Positions 17,886-25,939 of a stretch of DNA of 64,000 nt are shown here, piece by piece. The DNA lies in NCBI RefSeq assembly GCF_000145215.1, contig NC_014392.1:2468344-2532343 (forward strand), read 5' to 3'. The notes under the pieces are model-generated. The model searched no databases. It was not told the DNA's origin and saw only the letters and a list, made by a program, of their open reading frames with translations. The translations under genes and the position numbers were made by a program. Source of the DNA: Caldicellulosiruptor obsidiansis OB47. GTDB lineage: Bacteria; Bacillota; Thermoanaerobacteria; Caldicellulosiruptorales; Caldicellulosiruptoraceae. Every line of letters begins with the position of its first letter. Position 1 is the stretch's first letter.

Positions 17886-18132
17886 TTTGACTAAAAGTCA
17901 TATCTGTCGACCTCCGGTAGCAAAATTTTTAAGCTCATATTGTATTCGGTTTCGAGCTTGCAGTACGTGGACTTGACCAAACTTCTGGCATCTGCTGGAT
18001 AGACGGAAAGGTTTTATGGTCTTTTGTCCCTTGATTCTTCTGGGCTGATTTAAATTTTCCACAGATGTTTTAATATAAAAATATTTACAGAGGTATATAA
18101 TCTTGATATAATAAAATCAAGCTCTTGAACGT
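17886..18132 (+). promoter_or_regulatory. Leader and promoter of the 18.1 kb CRISPR array
   Basis: Family blocks are TTTTGACTAAAAGTCATATC (17885), GTCGACCTCCGGTAGCAAAA (17906) and CTGCTGGATAGACGGAAAGG (17992). The promoter is TTTACA at 18084-18089, a 17-bp spacer and TATAAT at 18107-18112, then AAAATCAAGCTCTTGAACGTG up to the first repeat. Compared with the main leader the -35 box is one base weaker. Confidence 0.85.
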
Positions 18133-18595
18133 GTCTGTAGCCTCCCCTTTGGGGATTGAAACTAGTACCATCCACCATACAAATCATAATCATAGTCAGT
18201 TTGTAGCCTCCCCTTTGGGGATTGAAACTAGTACCATCCACCATACAAATCATAATCATAGTCAGTTTGTAGCCTCCCCTTTGGGGATTGAAACCCTCCT
18301 ACTCATTTTTTTAACCAGCCCGATTAGGGCTGGTTTGTAGCCTCCCCTTTGGGGATTGAAACAATATTTTTTTGTTGCTGACACTGTCCCATACTTCTGT
18401 GTTTGTAGCCTCCCCTTTGGGGATTGAAACTGCACAGATATACCAGATTCCAAACTGGAATGCGGTGTTTGTAGCCTCCCCTTTGGGGATTGAAACAAAG
18501 AAAAATCAAAGTCCAAAGGTGCACTCATACCCAAGTTTGTAGCCTCCCCTTTGGGGATTGAGGAGAGGGAAAGCCTTTTCTTTGGGAATTGAAAC
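18133..18595 (+). CRISPR. CRISPR array with seven repeats, a duplicated spacer and an odd terminal unit
   Basis: Repeats start at 18133 (one T-to-C change at position 3), 18199, 18265, 18333, 18401, 18467 and 18535. Spacers one (18163-18198) and two (18229-18264) are identical over all 36 bp. The seventh repeat loses its AAAC end, runs through GAGGAGAGGGAAAGCC and finishes with a partial degenerate copy ending GGGAATTGAAAC at 18595. The repeat is the same as in the main array, so the same Cas6 and Cascade should serve both. Confidence 0.97.
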
Positions 18596-18703
18596 TCAGG
18601 ATTTTTGCACACGACTAATGTTATTTTAATCTAAACTTAACATTTCCTCTAACAAACACTTGCATATTTCTGATTGAAATGTTATATTTTGATTGAGGAG
18701 GGG

Positions 18704-19006
18704 ATGAAGATAAGCGATATTAAAATCATCCAAGAGGATATTAAACACGAAGTTGGTATTGACTTGATATGCAGCCTTGCAGGTAAACTTACAAATATAA
18801 AAATTAACATTGAAGACTCAAATCTCAACGAAGAAGATAAAAAGCGAAAAATTGAAAAACTTGAAAAACTTATAGCTACTCTCTGGAAAGAAAGAGATGA
18901 AGCATACAGAGGAAACAAGGACACCATCGAAAGAGCTTACAACATATATGCTATATTTTCAGATCTAATCTCCAAAAACAAGTCAAGTTTTGTAGAGATC
19001 TTGTAA
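18704..19006 (+). CDS. Small hypothetical protein, charged helical
   Basis: This 100-residue protein (MKISDIKIIQEDIKHEVGID) is rich in Lys and Glu, with a likely coiled helix (NEEDKKRKIEKLEKLIATLW). ATG 18704 follows an AGGAGGGG ribosome site at 18695-18702; an upstream in-frame start at 18674 has none. No membrane segment, signal peptide or cysteine motif is seen. It lies between a CRISPR array and an Rpn relic, and could itself be part of a decayed locus. I do not recognise the family. Confidence 0.5.
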   Translation: MKISDIKIIQEDIKHEVGIDLICSLAGKLTNIKINIEDSNLNEEDKKRKIEKLEKLIATLWKERDEAYRGNKDTIERAYNIYAIFSDLISKNKSSFVEIL

Positions 19007-19052
19007 AAAGAGCTGAAGAGGAGTTGAAGAAAACTTAAAAAATCTGAGCAAA

Positions 19053-19276
19053 AAGAATGTAGATAGATTTTTGGAATGGCGGTATCGCATTATACGACCA
19101 AGGCTTTCTGAAGAACAAAAGATTTTAAGGCTGGCAAACTTTAAGGTAAAATCGAAGCTATAATAGAGGTTGCGAAAAGACTAATACAAAAGGGATTTAG
19201 CGATGAAGAGGTTGCTGAACTTACAGAACTTCAGATTGAAAAGGTTAAAGAGTTGAGAAAATCCATAGTAAATTGA
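19053..19276 (+). pseudogene. Relic of an Rpn-family gene (C-terminal tail)
   Basis: The end of this stretch codes IEAIIEVAKRLIQKGFSDEE and VAELTELQIEKVKELRK, closely paralleling the tail AERMILKGYKDEEIAEITGL of the intact Rpn gene at 7.6 kb, and stops at TGA 19274-19276. Upstream, RFLEWRYRIIRPRLSEEQKI is readable in another frame with no start codon. The nuclease domain is missing. Confidence 0.6.
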
Positions 19277-19315
19277 AAAAAGTAAAATTGATATAGCTAT
19301 ATTTGAGGTGAAATA

Positions 19316-19381
19316 ATGGTCATGGATATAATTAAATATATTAAGATGGAAGCCGAAATTTTAGATAATTTAGAAGAATAA
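19316..19381 (+). CDS. Possible 21-residue peptide
   Basis: A short frame (MVMDIIKYIKMEAEILDNLE) starts 5 bp after GAGGTG and is followed within 20 bp by a strong terminator. It may be a real small gene or the last fragment of a decayed one; nothing else supports it. Confidence 0.25.
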   Translation: MVMDIIKYIKMEAEILDNLEE

Positions 19382-19399
19382 GTAAACTAAATCATAAAC

Positions 19400-19446
19400 A
19401 AAAAGGGACTAGTTCCGGTCAAAACGTTAGAACAAGTCCCTTTTTA
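19400..19446. terminator. Bidirectional terminator
   Basis: AAAAAGGGACT at about 19400-19410 pairs with AGTCCCTTTTT at about 19436-19446, with A and T runs on the two sides. It separates the CRISPR island from the minus-strand secreted-protein gene. Confidence 0.85.
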
Positions 19447-19512
19447 TCTTTATTAAAATACCACTGTCTCAATCTTTTTTGCCACCATATATCTTAACGC
19501 GCAAAGATATTT

Positions 19513-20496
19513 TTACATTTTCATAACACTTGCAAGATGATGAACAGCAAATCCAATATTTGTATATCCTTTGGAATCAAAATAAGCTTTAACACTGCTT
19601 AGCTCACTGTACATTGTTGCAAGCCCTTCTTCAAAAAATGTAACATTCTCACCTTCGCTCGATGGCTGTGTTTCTACAGAAATTACAAGTCTTTTACCAA
19701 AGTTTTTTGCATAACCTGCTTCATTCTCAGCAATTGCTATAATCTCATGACTGCTGTCTCTGTATGCCATGATGTTTGTCCAGCTTGTTTTTGAAATTAC
19801 CCACTGTGCAAGATTACCTGAGCCATAGTTATTAGAATAATATATCTCATCAAACCAGAAGGGTATATCAAATACAACCGGAAGATTTAATCTTGCTGCC
19901 TGTAAAACTGCCTCATCAACAAAGTTCTGATAGTTTAAAATTACATTATCTCTTGCCGTGTTCCACTCAGCGTTTTGATAAGGCTCAACATCAAGGTGAA
20001 TACCACAAAACTTTTCGTTCTCTGATACACTCAAATTATAATTCTCAACCCATCTGATGAAATTATAAAACCCTTCTCTTTTGTCCTGCCATATCCATAT
20101 ACTATCCCCAGACAGCGCATATACATTTATCCCATAAGATGTAGCAGAAGATACAAAATCTCTGTAATACCTTAAATCAAGAGTACTATCAATCTGAAGA
20201 TATAACTCAGAATATCCATTTATCCGCAAATAGTTCAAAATCTCATCTTTGCTGCTTACAATTAACCAAGGGTTCCAAAGCCATGTACCAAAACCTGTGT
20301 TATTGCTGGATATAGCCGTTTGAGATGGCTGCTTTGTTTCCTCTTGAGATACAGGAGTCTGCTCTGGCTCAGATATCTCATAAGACTGTGTTTTCTTTAG
20401 ACCTGCAATCTGTCTTTTCTTTGCTGCAAATGCCATTGCACTTGAAATTGATAAAATTAATAAAATAATAATGAAGACTGAAATCAATTTTTTCAT
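19513..20496 (-). CDS. Secreted TIM-barrel, glycoside-hydrolase-like protein under c-di-GMP control
   Basis: This 327-residue protein has an N-terminal signal peptide (hydrophobic core to about residue 24, AMAFAAKK) and a Pro/Thr/Gln linker to about residue 65. A barrel-like domain follows, with strands GINVYALSGD, FCGIHLDVEPY, LPVVFDIPFW, TNIMAYR and KRLVISVET. The DVE of HLDVEPY resembles the acidic residues of GH18-type or putative glycosidase barrels, but I cannot assign a substrate. AAGGAGG at 20506-20512 lies within a riboswitch expression platform. It probably acts at the cell surface or outside the cell. Confidence 0.7.
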   Translation of the reverse strand: MKKLISVFIIILLILSISSAMAFAAKKRQIAGLKKTQSYEISEPEQTPVSQEETKQPSQTAISSNNTGFGTWLWNPWLIVSSKDEILNYLRINGYSELYLQIDSTLDLRYYRDFVSSATSYGINVYALSGDSIWIWQDKREGFYNFIRWVENYNLSVSENEKFCGIHLDVEPYQNAEWNTARDNVILNYQNFVDEAVLQAARLNLPVVFDIPFWFDEIYYSNNYGSGNLAQWVISKTSWTNIMAYRDSSHEIIAIAENEAGYAKNFGKRLVISVETQPSSEGENVTFFEEGLATMYSELSSVKAYFDSKGYTNIGFAVHHLASVMKM

Positions 20497-20497
20497 A

Positions 20498-20655
20498 TCA
20501 AAATACCTCCTTATATGGAGTTTATTATCATAATTTTTTGCTGGAACTCCATATAAGGAGTTCCTGGCAGCCTGGCAACCATAGGGGGTTTTTCCCCCGA
20601 CAGGCCCATGGCTTTGCGCCCACAGGTTTCCCTGTGTTTGCCTTTTTCAGGAATA
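20498..20655 (-). promoter_or_regulatory. Cyclic-di-GMP-I (GEMM) riboswitch with ribosome-site platform
   Basis: On the minus strand the aptamer core (20566-20652) contains GGCAAACACAGG, a GAAA tetraloop stem, GGGCGCAAAGCCATGGGCCT and GGTTGCCAGGCTGCC. This is the GEMM-I arrangement, including the tetraloop receptor and conserved GCAAAGCC. Downstream AACTCCTTATATGGAGTT can form a hairpin, and a second ACTCCATATAAGGAGG segment contains the ribosome site of the next gene. The two segments are mutually complementary, which suggests switching between an exposed and a sequestered ribosome site. Confidence 0.92.
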
Positions 20656-20761
20656 TCACTTTAATTTTTTAACAATTTAAATTATACTCTTTTTATTTTC
20701 AAAAATCAATTTCAAAATTTCTGAATTGTCTGCTGCATTCAACTCTTTTATCTCTGAGGAT

Positions 20762-21580
20762 TTATTTTCTTGGCACCCACAGATAATCGACAGAAGACTT
20801 TTTGTTAACAGGTTGCGGATATAAACACATGAGCTGTTTTATTTCTCTATCCATATCGCATCTTACTTTTAACCCCAGTTCTTTTGCCTTTTCATATGTT
20901 ATTGGAAAATCATGTGTGTATTTGCCCTCAACAAGCTCTTTTGCTATGTTTTGAGCAACATCTTCAGGGTAGTTATCAGAAAGAAGTTCTAAAACAGCAT
21001 CTTTTGTCTGCTTTAAAGCCTTTCTTGCAATGTCTGCTAAAATCAATGTTTTGTCATCAACCTCATTCAATGTCTTTTGTTTTACAACCTCAAGGATAGA
21101 CACTGCCGGAAATTCCCCAATCTGAGGATCAACAGGACCTAAAACCGCATCCTCACACATAACTATCTCATCTGCAGCAAGAGCAATGAGAGTCCCGCCC
21201 GACATTGCATAGTGAGGAACATGAACCGTAACCTTCCCTTTATGTCTTTTTATTGCTCTTGCTATCTGGAGCGAAGCTAAAACAAGCCCACCCGGTGTGT
21301 GTAGAATTATATCAAGTGGAATTGAGGGGTCAGTCATGTTTATTGCCCTTACGACTTCTTCTGAGTCGTTTATGTCAATGTATCGGTACACCGGAAAACC
21401 AAGAAAACTCATTGTCTCTTGCCTGTGAACAAGAAGAATAACTCTTGAACCTCTTTTTTTCTCTATTTTAGCAATAAGCTTTTGTCTTGCAGATTCAAGC
21501 ATTCTCTGTTTCATAACTGGCTGAAGTGAACTTGCTATGATGAAAAATATCAGCAAATCCCAAAAACTCATGTCATACAC
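20762..21580 (-). CDS. SDH-type Clp-class serine protease, membrane-anchored
   Basis: This 272-residue protein has one N-terminal hydrophobic anchor (SFWDLLIFFIIASSL) followed by a crotonase/SppA-like fold. PLDIILHTPGG and HYAMSGGTLIALAADEIVM carry the oxyanion glycines and the nucleophilic Ser, and GPVDPQIG follows. It belongs to the SDH/DUF114 family related to SppA signal peptide peptidase. GGAG lies 5 bp before ATG 21580. A rhomboid protease gene lies only 15 bp upstream in the same direction, so two membrane-linked proteases probably share a transcript. Substrates are unknown. Confidence 0.87.
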   Translation of the reverse strand: MYDMSFWDLLIFFIIASSLQPVMKQRMLESARQKLIAKIEKKRGSRVILLVHRQETMSFLGFPVYRYIDINDSEEVVRAINMTDPSIPLDIILHTPGGLVLASLQIARAIKRHKGKVTVHVPHYAMSGGTLIALAADEIVMCEDAVLGPVDPQIGEFPAVSILEVVKQKTLNEVDDKTLILADIARKALKQTKDAVLELLSDNYPEDVAQNIAKELVEGKYTHDFPITYEKAKELGLKVRCDMDREIKQLMCLYPQPVNKKSSVDYLWVPRK

Positions 21581-21595
21581 TCTCCTTTTTAAATC

Positions 21596-22324
21596 TTAAT
21601 AATATCTGTAGTAAAAAATCTCATCATCGAAAAAATTATGATATCTGCGATACTTCTTTTTAAAGAAGTTGACAGTCAGCGCTCCAAATACAAATCCGCC
21701 AATGTGAGCCCACCAGGCAATTCCACTTCCAAACACAGGTCCAAACAGCTCAAGAATCCCGGACGACACCTGTGATAAAAACCACAAACCAAGGTAAAAC
21801 ACAGCTGGAATTTCAATAAACAGAGGGATAAATCCTATTGGAATTAGAGTAACAATCCTTGAAAGTGGGAACATCAAAAAGTACGCACCCATAACACCAG
21901 ATATTGCCCCTGATGCGCCAACAATCGGAACATTTGAGTCTGCATTAAAAAACCAGTGGGTATAGGCTGCAAAGAATCCACTCAGAAGATAAAAAATCAA
22001 AAATCTGAAATGACCTACCCTGTCTTCAACATTGTCACCAAAAAGCCACAAAGACCACATGTTAGATATAAGATGCATCCAGCTTCCATGCATGAACATT
22101 GAACACATTATTGGAAATATGGAATATACAATCGCAACTATTAAACCATGCGAGAGAGCATGAGAAAAACTGTCAGGAACAAATGCATATTTTAAAACAA
22201 ACTCAGAAGCTGCTTCAGGTGGAAGTGAAACCTGGTATAAAAAAACAAGAATGTTTACCGCTATCAAAAACCATGTCATAAAAGGTTTTTCCCTGCTCGG
22301 GATAGTATCTCTCAAAGGAATCAA
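21596..22324 (-). CDS. Rhomboid-family intramembrane serine protease
   Basis: Catalytic residues are visible as Ser in GASGAISGVMGAY and His in WWAHIGGFVFG, with the HGSWMHLISNMWSLWLFG segment of helix 2. Six or more membrane segments fit the family. The start is put at TTG 22324, giving (M)IPLRDTIPSREKP, because AAAAGGAGG lies about 9 bp upstream and homologous proteins usually open with IPLRD. The frame extends to an ATG at 22390 that lacks a ribosome site. It is co-transcribed with the SDH protease. Confidence 0.92.
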   Translation of the reverse strand: MIPLRDTIPSREKPFMTWFLIAVNILVFLYQVSLPPEAASEFVLKYAFVPDSFSHALSHGLIVAIVYSIFPIMCSMFMHGSWMHLISNMWSLWLFGDNVEDRVGHFRFLIFYLLSGFFAAYTHWFFNADSNVPIVGASGAISGVMGAYFLMFPLSRIVTLIPIGFIPLFIEIPAVFYLGLWFLSQVSSGILELFGPVFGSGIAWWAHIGGFVFGALTVNFFKKKYRRYHNFFDDEIFYYRYY

Positions 22325-22446
22325 GCTTTTTTTCCTCCTTTTCAAATTTAAAATTGATGCTACATTATTAAATACCCATTTTAGAAACATTATTATACAT
22401 ATTATATCAATTTATTTGCCAAAAATAAAAGAAGGCTAACAGAATT

Positions 22447-22479
22447 TTGCCGAAAATTATCGAGCGTTGCCGAAAATTA
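22447..22479. repeat. Tandem 13-bp direct repeat in a divergent promoter region
   Basis: TTGCCGAAAATTA occurs at 22447-22459 and again at 22467-22479, 20 bp apart, upstream of the rhomboid gene and of the bioY promoter. The spacing is close to two helical turns, so it could bind a regulator, but no family is suggested. Confidence 0.45.
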
Positions 22480-22501
22480 AAAATTTGGTCAATTTTAATT
22501 G

Positions 22502-22563
22502 TTGACAAAAGCCTCTTATTTTGCTATTCTATTTGTAAACCTGATTTAATAATATGGTTTACA
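22502..22563 (+). promoter_or_regulatory. bioY promoter with a BirA-type operator
   Basis: TTGACA (22502-22507), a 17-bp spacer and an extended TATTCT -10 (22525-22530) form a promoter. Immediately downstream TGTAAACC (22534-22541), 14 bp and GGTTTACA (22556-22563) form a perfect inverted repeat. It matches the BirA operator pattern of Firmicutes (TGTAAAC-N14/15-GTTTACA). Bound biotinyl-BirA would block early transcription when biotin is plentiful. Confidence 0.88.
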
Positions 22564-22580
22564 TTGGGGGTAGAAAAATT

Positions 22581-23138
22581 ATGTCGCAAAATGTTGAAAT
22601 GGTAACTAAAACAAGAATGATTATTTTATCTGCTCTTTTTGCAGCAATAACTGCCATTTGTGCTCAAATTAAGATTCAAATAGGACCAGTACCTTTTACG
22701 ATGCAGGTTTTTGCAATTTTTCTGGCAAGTTTGATGCTCACTCCAAGGTATGCATTTTTGAGCCTTCTTGTATATGACCTTTTAGGGGCTGTTGGTGTGC
22801 CTGTATTTGCCGGCTTTTCCGGCGGGCTATCTAAATTTGTTGGACCCACTGGTGGGTATTTGATAGCATTTCCGATTGCAGCGTTTGTTACAAGTTATAT
22901 AAATACAAAAAAGCCAATAAAAAATGAGGCAGCAAATGCCTCAGTAGCACTCATTTTAGGGCTTGCAATTATCTACATCTTTGGATTTTTGTATCTCTCG
23001 TGGGCTGCACACATGACACTCAAAAAGGCTTTTGCCGTAGGTGTTGCACCGTTTATAATCCCAGATATTATAAAGCTCGCACTTGCATATTTTCTTGCCC
23101 GCGCAATAAAAAGTCGCAAAGTGCTGAATATCGCATAG
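22581..23138 (+). CDS. bioY: BioY biotin transporter substrate-binding (S) component
   Basis: The protein has six membrane segments and the BioY hallmarks ITAICAQIKIQIGPVPFTMQ, a YDLLGAVGVPVFAGFSGG loop and GPTGGYLIAFP. BioY captures biotin and usually works with an energy-coupling-factor module (EcfA/EcfT), which is not in this window. ATG 22581 is preferred because GGGGGT precedes it; the frame's first ATG at 22554 lies inside the operator. Its 3-prime end overlaps the convergent recD2 gene by 71 bp. Confidence 0.95.
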   Translation: MSQNVEMVTKTRMIILSALFAAITAICAQIKIQIGPVPFTMQVFAIFLASLMLTPRYAFLSLLVYDLLGAVGVPVFAGFSGGLSKFVGPTGGYLIAFPIAAFVTSYINTKKPIKNEAANASVALILGLAIIYIFGFLYLSWAAHMTLKKAFAVGVAPFIIPDIIKLALAYFLARAIKSRKVLNIA

Positions 23139-25293
23139 CCTCTTTTTGGTTTGCTATCATGTATTCAAGCGCGCTTTTTTTACCCACCAACACAACAAGT
23201 TCTTTTGCTCGTGTTACGGCAGTGTAAAGAAGGTTTCTTGTCATCAAAATGGGGTAGGTCTCAACAACAGGCATCACTATGCACCTGAACTCTGACCCTT
23301 GCGATTTGTGAACAGTCATTGCATATGCAAGTTCTAAATCGTCAAGCAGCGAAAAGTCATAATACACAAACTTTTCATCGTCAAACAGGATTTCCAGCAC
23401 ACCTTGCGCCCTGTCAATATCTTTGACAACTCCAATGTCGCCATTGAATATCCCTGTTGAGACTTTGCCCTTCTCCTCTCCTTGTAAAATCTCATATTCA
23501 AGTGAATAGTTGTTTTTTACCTGCATGACCTTGTCTCCAACTCTGAACAGGTTTTCTTTATAAGCATACTCTTTTTTAGAAGGATGAGGTGGGTTTAAGT
23601 ACTGCTGCAGCACACGATTTAAGTTGTACATCCCAACAATCCCTTTTTTTGAAGGACACAGGACCTGGATGTCTGTCATCGGATCGCACGAAAGATAGTT
23701 TGGAACCTTTTTTATCACAAGTTCAATTACAGTTTTTAAAATCTCTTCCTGAGAGTTTTTCTGGATAAAATAAAAATCGCTCTCCTTTTGAAGATGTGGA
23801 AACTCACCTCTGTTTATCCTGTGTGCATTGAGGACTATAAAGCTATTTTCGCTCTGGCGATACACCTCTGTCAAAGTGGTGCAAGGTACAATTTCGCTTT
23901 TTATAAGGTCTTTTAAGACATTCCCTGCACCAACAGATGGAAGCTGGTCTTTGTCTCCAACAAGCACAATTCTTGTTGTCGGTTTTGTTGCAGCAAGAAG
24001 ATAGTTCATCAGGAAACTGTCTACCATGCTCATTTCATCCACCACTATAGCATCGCATTTTAAGGGATTATTTGGTCCTTTTTGGAAAATAACATGTGTG
24101 TCTAAAACTGTCATTTCCAAAAGTCTGTGGATTGTTTTTGATTCTCTTTCGCAGGCTGCCTGCATCCTCTTTGCAGCTCTTCCTGTTGGTGCACAAAGAA
24201 AAACCTTTTTGCCTTCACCCTCGAAAATTTGAATAATGCATTTTATTATTGTTGTCTTTCCTGTACCAGGACCTCCTGTGATAATGCTAACGCCTTGAGT
24301 CAGTGCCATCTTGATGGCTTTCTTTTGATTTGGCGAAAATGCAATACCGTTTTTTGCTTCAAACTGAGAGATCTTTTCATCTATATCAGCAATGTCATCA
24401 TATTCTTTTAGCATTGACAGGATTTTATCTGCTATATACTTTTCACACTCATAGTAACCGTACAAAAACACCATCTTTTGAGATTCAACTTCATCTTTTA
24501 CAATTCTTCTTTCTTGAGCTAAAACTTCAAGCGCATCTTCTATTTTTTCCACTGGAAGGTCAAGAGTTTTTGAACAAACCTGTTTGAGCCTATTTTCTGG
24601 CAGGCAGGTATGCCCTTCACTATTTGCTGCCAGTGTCAAAAGATTAAGTATCTTGGCAGATATTCTTCTTCCGTCATCTGGCATAACTCCCATGTCAAGT
24701 GCAAGCCTGTCAACCTTTTTAAAGTCAAGCTCTGGGAACACTTCTAAAAGAAAATATGGATTTTCCTGTAAAAGCGACAGAGCAGAAAATCCATAAAGTT
24801 TAAAAAGTCTCATTGCATGGTTCTGTGAAAGCCCGTACTGGGAAAAGATTGACATGATATCTTTCAAAAATTTTTGGAATGCAAACATATTCCTTATTCG
24901 CTCAACCTTTTCGGGTGTCATGCCGCGAATACTAAGAAGCTTTTCAGGCTCTTCCTGCAAAACTCTTGCAGTGTCATCTCCAAAGGTATCAACAATCTTC
25001 TTTGCAGTCTTCTGCCCGATACCTTTTATTACTCCAGAGGAAAGATAAAGATATATCTCATCCTTTGTCTGCGGCAGAAGTTTCTCAAGGTAGCTTACTT
25101 TCAGCTGCTGACCGTAAACAGGATGAACATAAAACTCACCGTATACGCTCACCTTTTCACCGATAGCAATGTCTGGAACTATCCCTACTGCTGTGAACAC
25201 CTCATCGTCGCAGATTATCTCAAACACCGTATAGCTATTTTCCAAATTCCTGTAGATTATATCGCTAACCATACCTTGAATGTTTTGCTGCAT
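23068..25293 (-). CDS. recD2: RecD2-type 5-3-prime DNA helicase
   Basis: This 741-residue protein has the RecD2 layout. An N-terminal OB-like region and tandem helix-hairpin-helix segments (SSGVIKGIGQKTAKKIVDTF) are followed by an SF1B helicase with Walker A GGPGTGKTTII (about residue 340), VDEMSMVD (motif II), VLVGDKDQLPSVGAG (motif III), VYRQ and the C-terminal AYAMTVHKSQGSEF (motif V) and TAVTRAKELVVLVG (motif VI). RecD2 acts alone, without RecBC, in DNA repair and replication-fork upkeep. GGAG lies upstream of ATG 25293. Confidence 0.95.
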   Translation of the reverse strand: MQQNIQGMVSDIIYRNLENSYTVFEIICDDEVFTAVGIVPDIAIGEKVSVYGEFYVHPVYGQQLKVSYLEKLLPQTKDEIYLYLSSGVIKGIGQKTAKKIVDTFGDDTARVLQEEPEKLLSIRGMTPEKVERIRNMFAFQKFLKDIMSIFSQYGLSQNHAMRLFKLYGFSALSLLQENPYFLLEVFPELDFKKVDRLALDMGVMPDDGRRISAKILNLLTLAANSEGHTCLPENRLKQVCSKTLDLPVEKIEDALEVLAQERRIVKDEVESQKMVFLYGYYECEKYIADKILSMLKEYDDIADIDEKISQFEAKNGIAFSPNQKKAIKMALTQGVSIITGGPGTGKTTIIKCIIQIFEGEGKKVFLCAPTGRAAKRMQAACERESKTIHRLLEMTVLDTHVIFQKGPNNPLKCDAIVVDEMSMVDSFLMNYLLAATKPTTRIVLVGDKDQLPSVGAGNVLKDLIKSEIVPCTTLTEVYRQSENSFIVLNAHRINRGEFPHLQKESDFYFIQKNSQEEILKTVIELVIKKVPNYLSCDPMTDIQVLCPSKKGIVGMYNLNRVLQQYLNPPHPSKKEYAYKENLFRVGDKVMQVKNNYSLEYEILQGEEKGKVSTGIFNGDIGVVKDIDRAQGVLEILFDDEKFVYYDFSLLDDLELAYAMTVHKSQGSEFRCIVMPVVETYPILMTRNLLYTAVTRAKELVVLVGKKSALEYMIANQKEAMRYSALCDFLLRGQENMQVRAL

Positions 25294-25342
25294 ATTTTCA
25301 TTGCTTCTCCTTCAAAAATTGCAATTTACCTGCTACATTATT

Positions 25343-25855
25343 TTACTCCAATCCAAACACATTCACAAGCTCACACTCTTCTTTTATTTTAAGCGCACCC
25401 TGTGACCATACTCCTTGCAAATAATCTGTTATAACAGAAGCAAGAGTAATTCTTTTTTTGAAATACTTTGCAGAACCAAGACAGCTTAAAACTGCACCGC
25501 ATCGCAAAAGCATCTCAAAGCCCTCGCCTTTATCGTCAATTTTGAATATCTGACTTATGTTAACATAACCAAAGATGGGGTCTGTTTTAACAATTGCTTT
25601 TCTTGTTTTTACAGGAATAAAGGTGGCATCCGGAAGAACAATGGGAAGAAGATTTTTCTGACCAATTCGCTGTGAGATAAGTTTTTTGATTGCCTGACAG
25701 TCTATTGCATAAAGTGAATATAGCTTTTTAGAAAAACTTCGAATTGACATTGGCACAACCTTCTTTTCGCCACTTAAAAAAAGAATTAGCACACTATCAC
25801 CATTTTCTGTGTAGTGTGGTACAAAATATATAATATCTTTTGGAATACTGTTCAT
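25343..25855 (-). CDS. ComK-like regulatory protein (tentative)
   Basis: The protein has about 170 residues from ATG 25855, which has GGTGAT 8 bp upstream; the frame's first ATG at 25894 has none. The order of segments resembles the ComK competence-factor family: I...VP near the start, S...KKLYSLYAIDCQAIKKL, then LPIVLPDATFIPVKTRKA and an IFGYVNISQIFKI strand. There is no membrane segment. The resemblance is by eye and weak, so it may be an unrelated hypothetical. It is 49 bp downstream of recD2. Confidence 0.4.
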   Translation of the reverse strand: MNSIPKDIIYFVPHYTENGDSVLILFLSGEKKVVPMSIRSFSKKLYSLYAIDCQAIKKLISQRIGQKNLLPIVLPDATFIPVKTRKAIVKTDPIFGYVNISQIFKIDDKGEGFEMLLRCGAVLSCLGSAKYFKKRITLASVITDYLQGVWSQGALKIKEECELVNVFGLE

Positions 25856-25939
25856 AATAAATATCACCATCCTGAAAAAGGCTTTATTTTCCATATTTTT
25901 AAAAGCACACTTCTATTATACCGAACACTCTTTTGCATG

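Noticed and set aside
18050..18612. Open frames on both strands across the second array
   Set aside because: Same cause: repeat translation, no ribosome sites, and they cross spacers.
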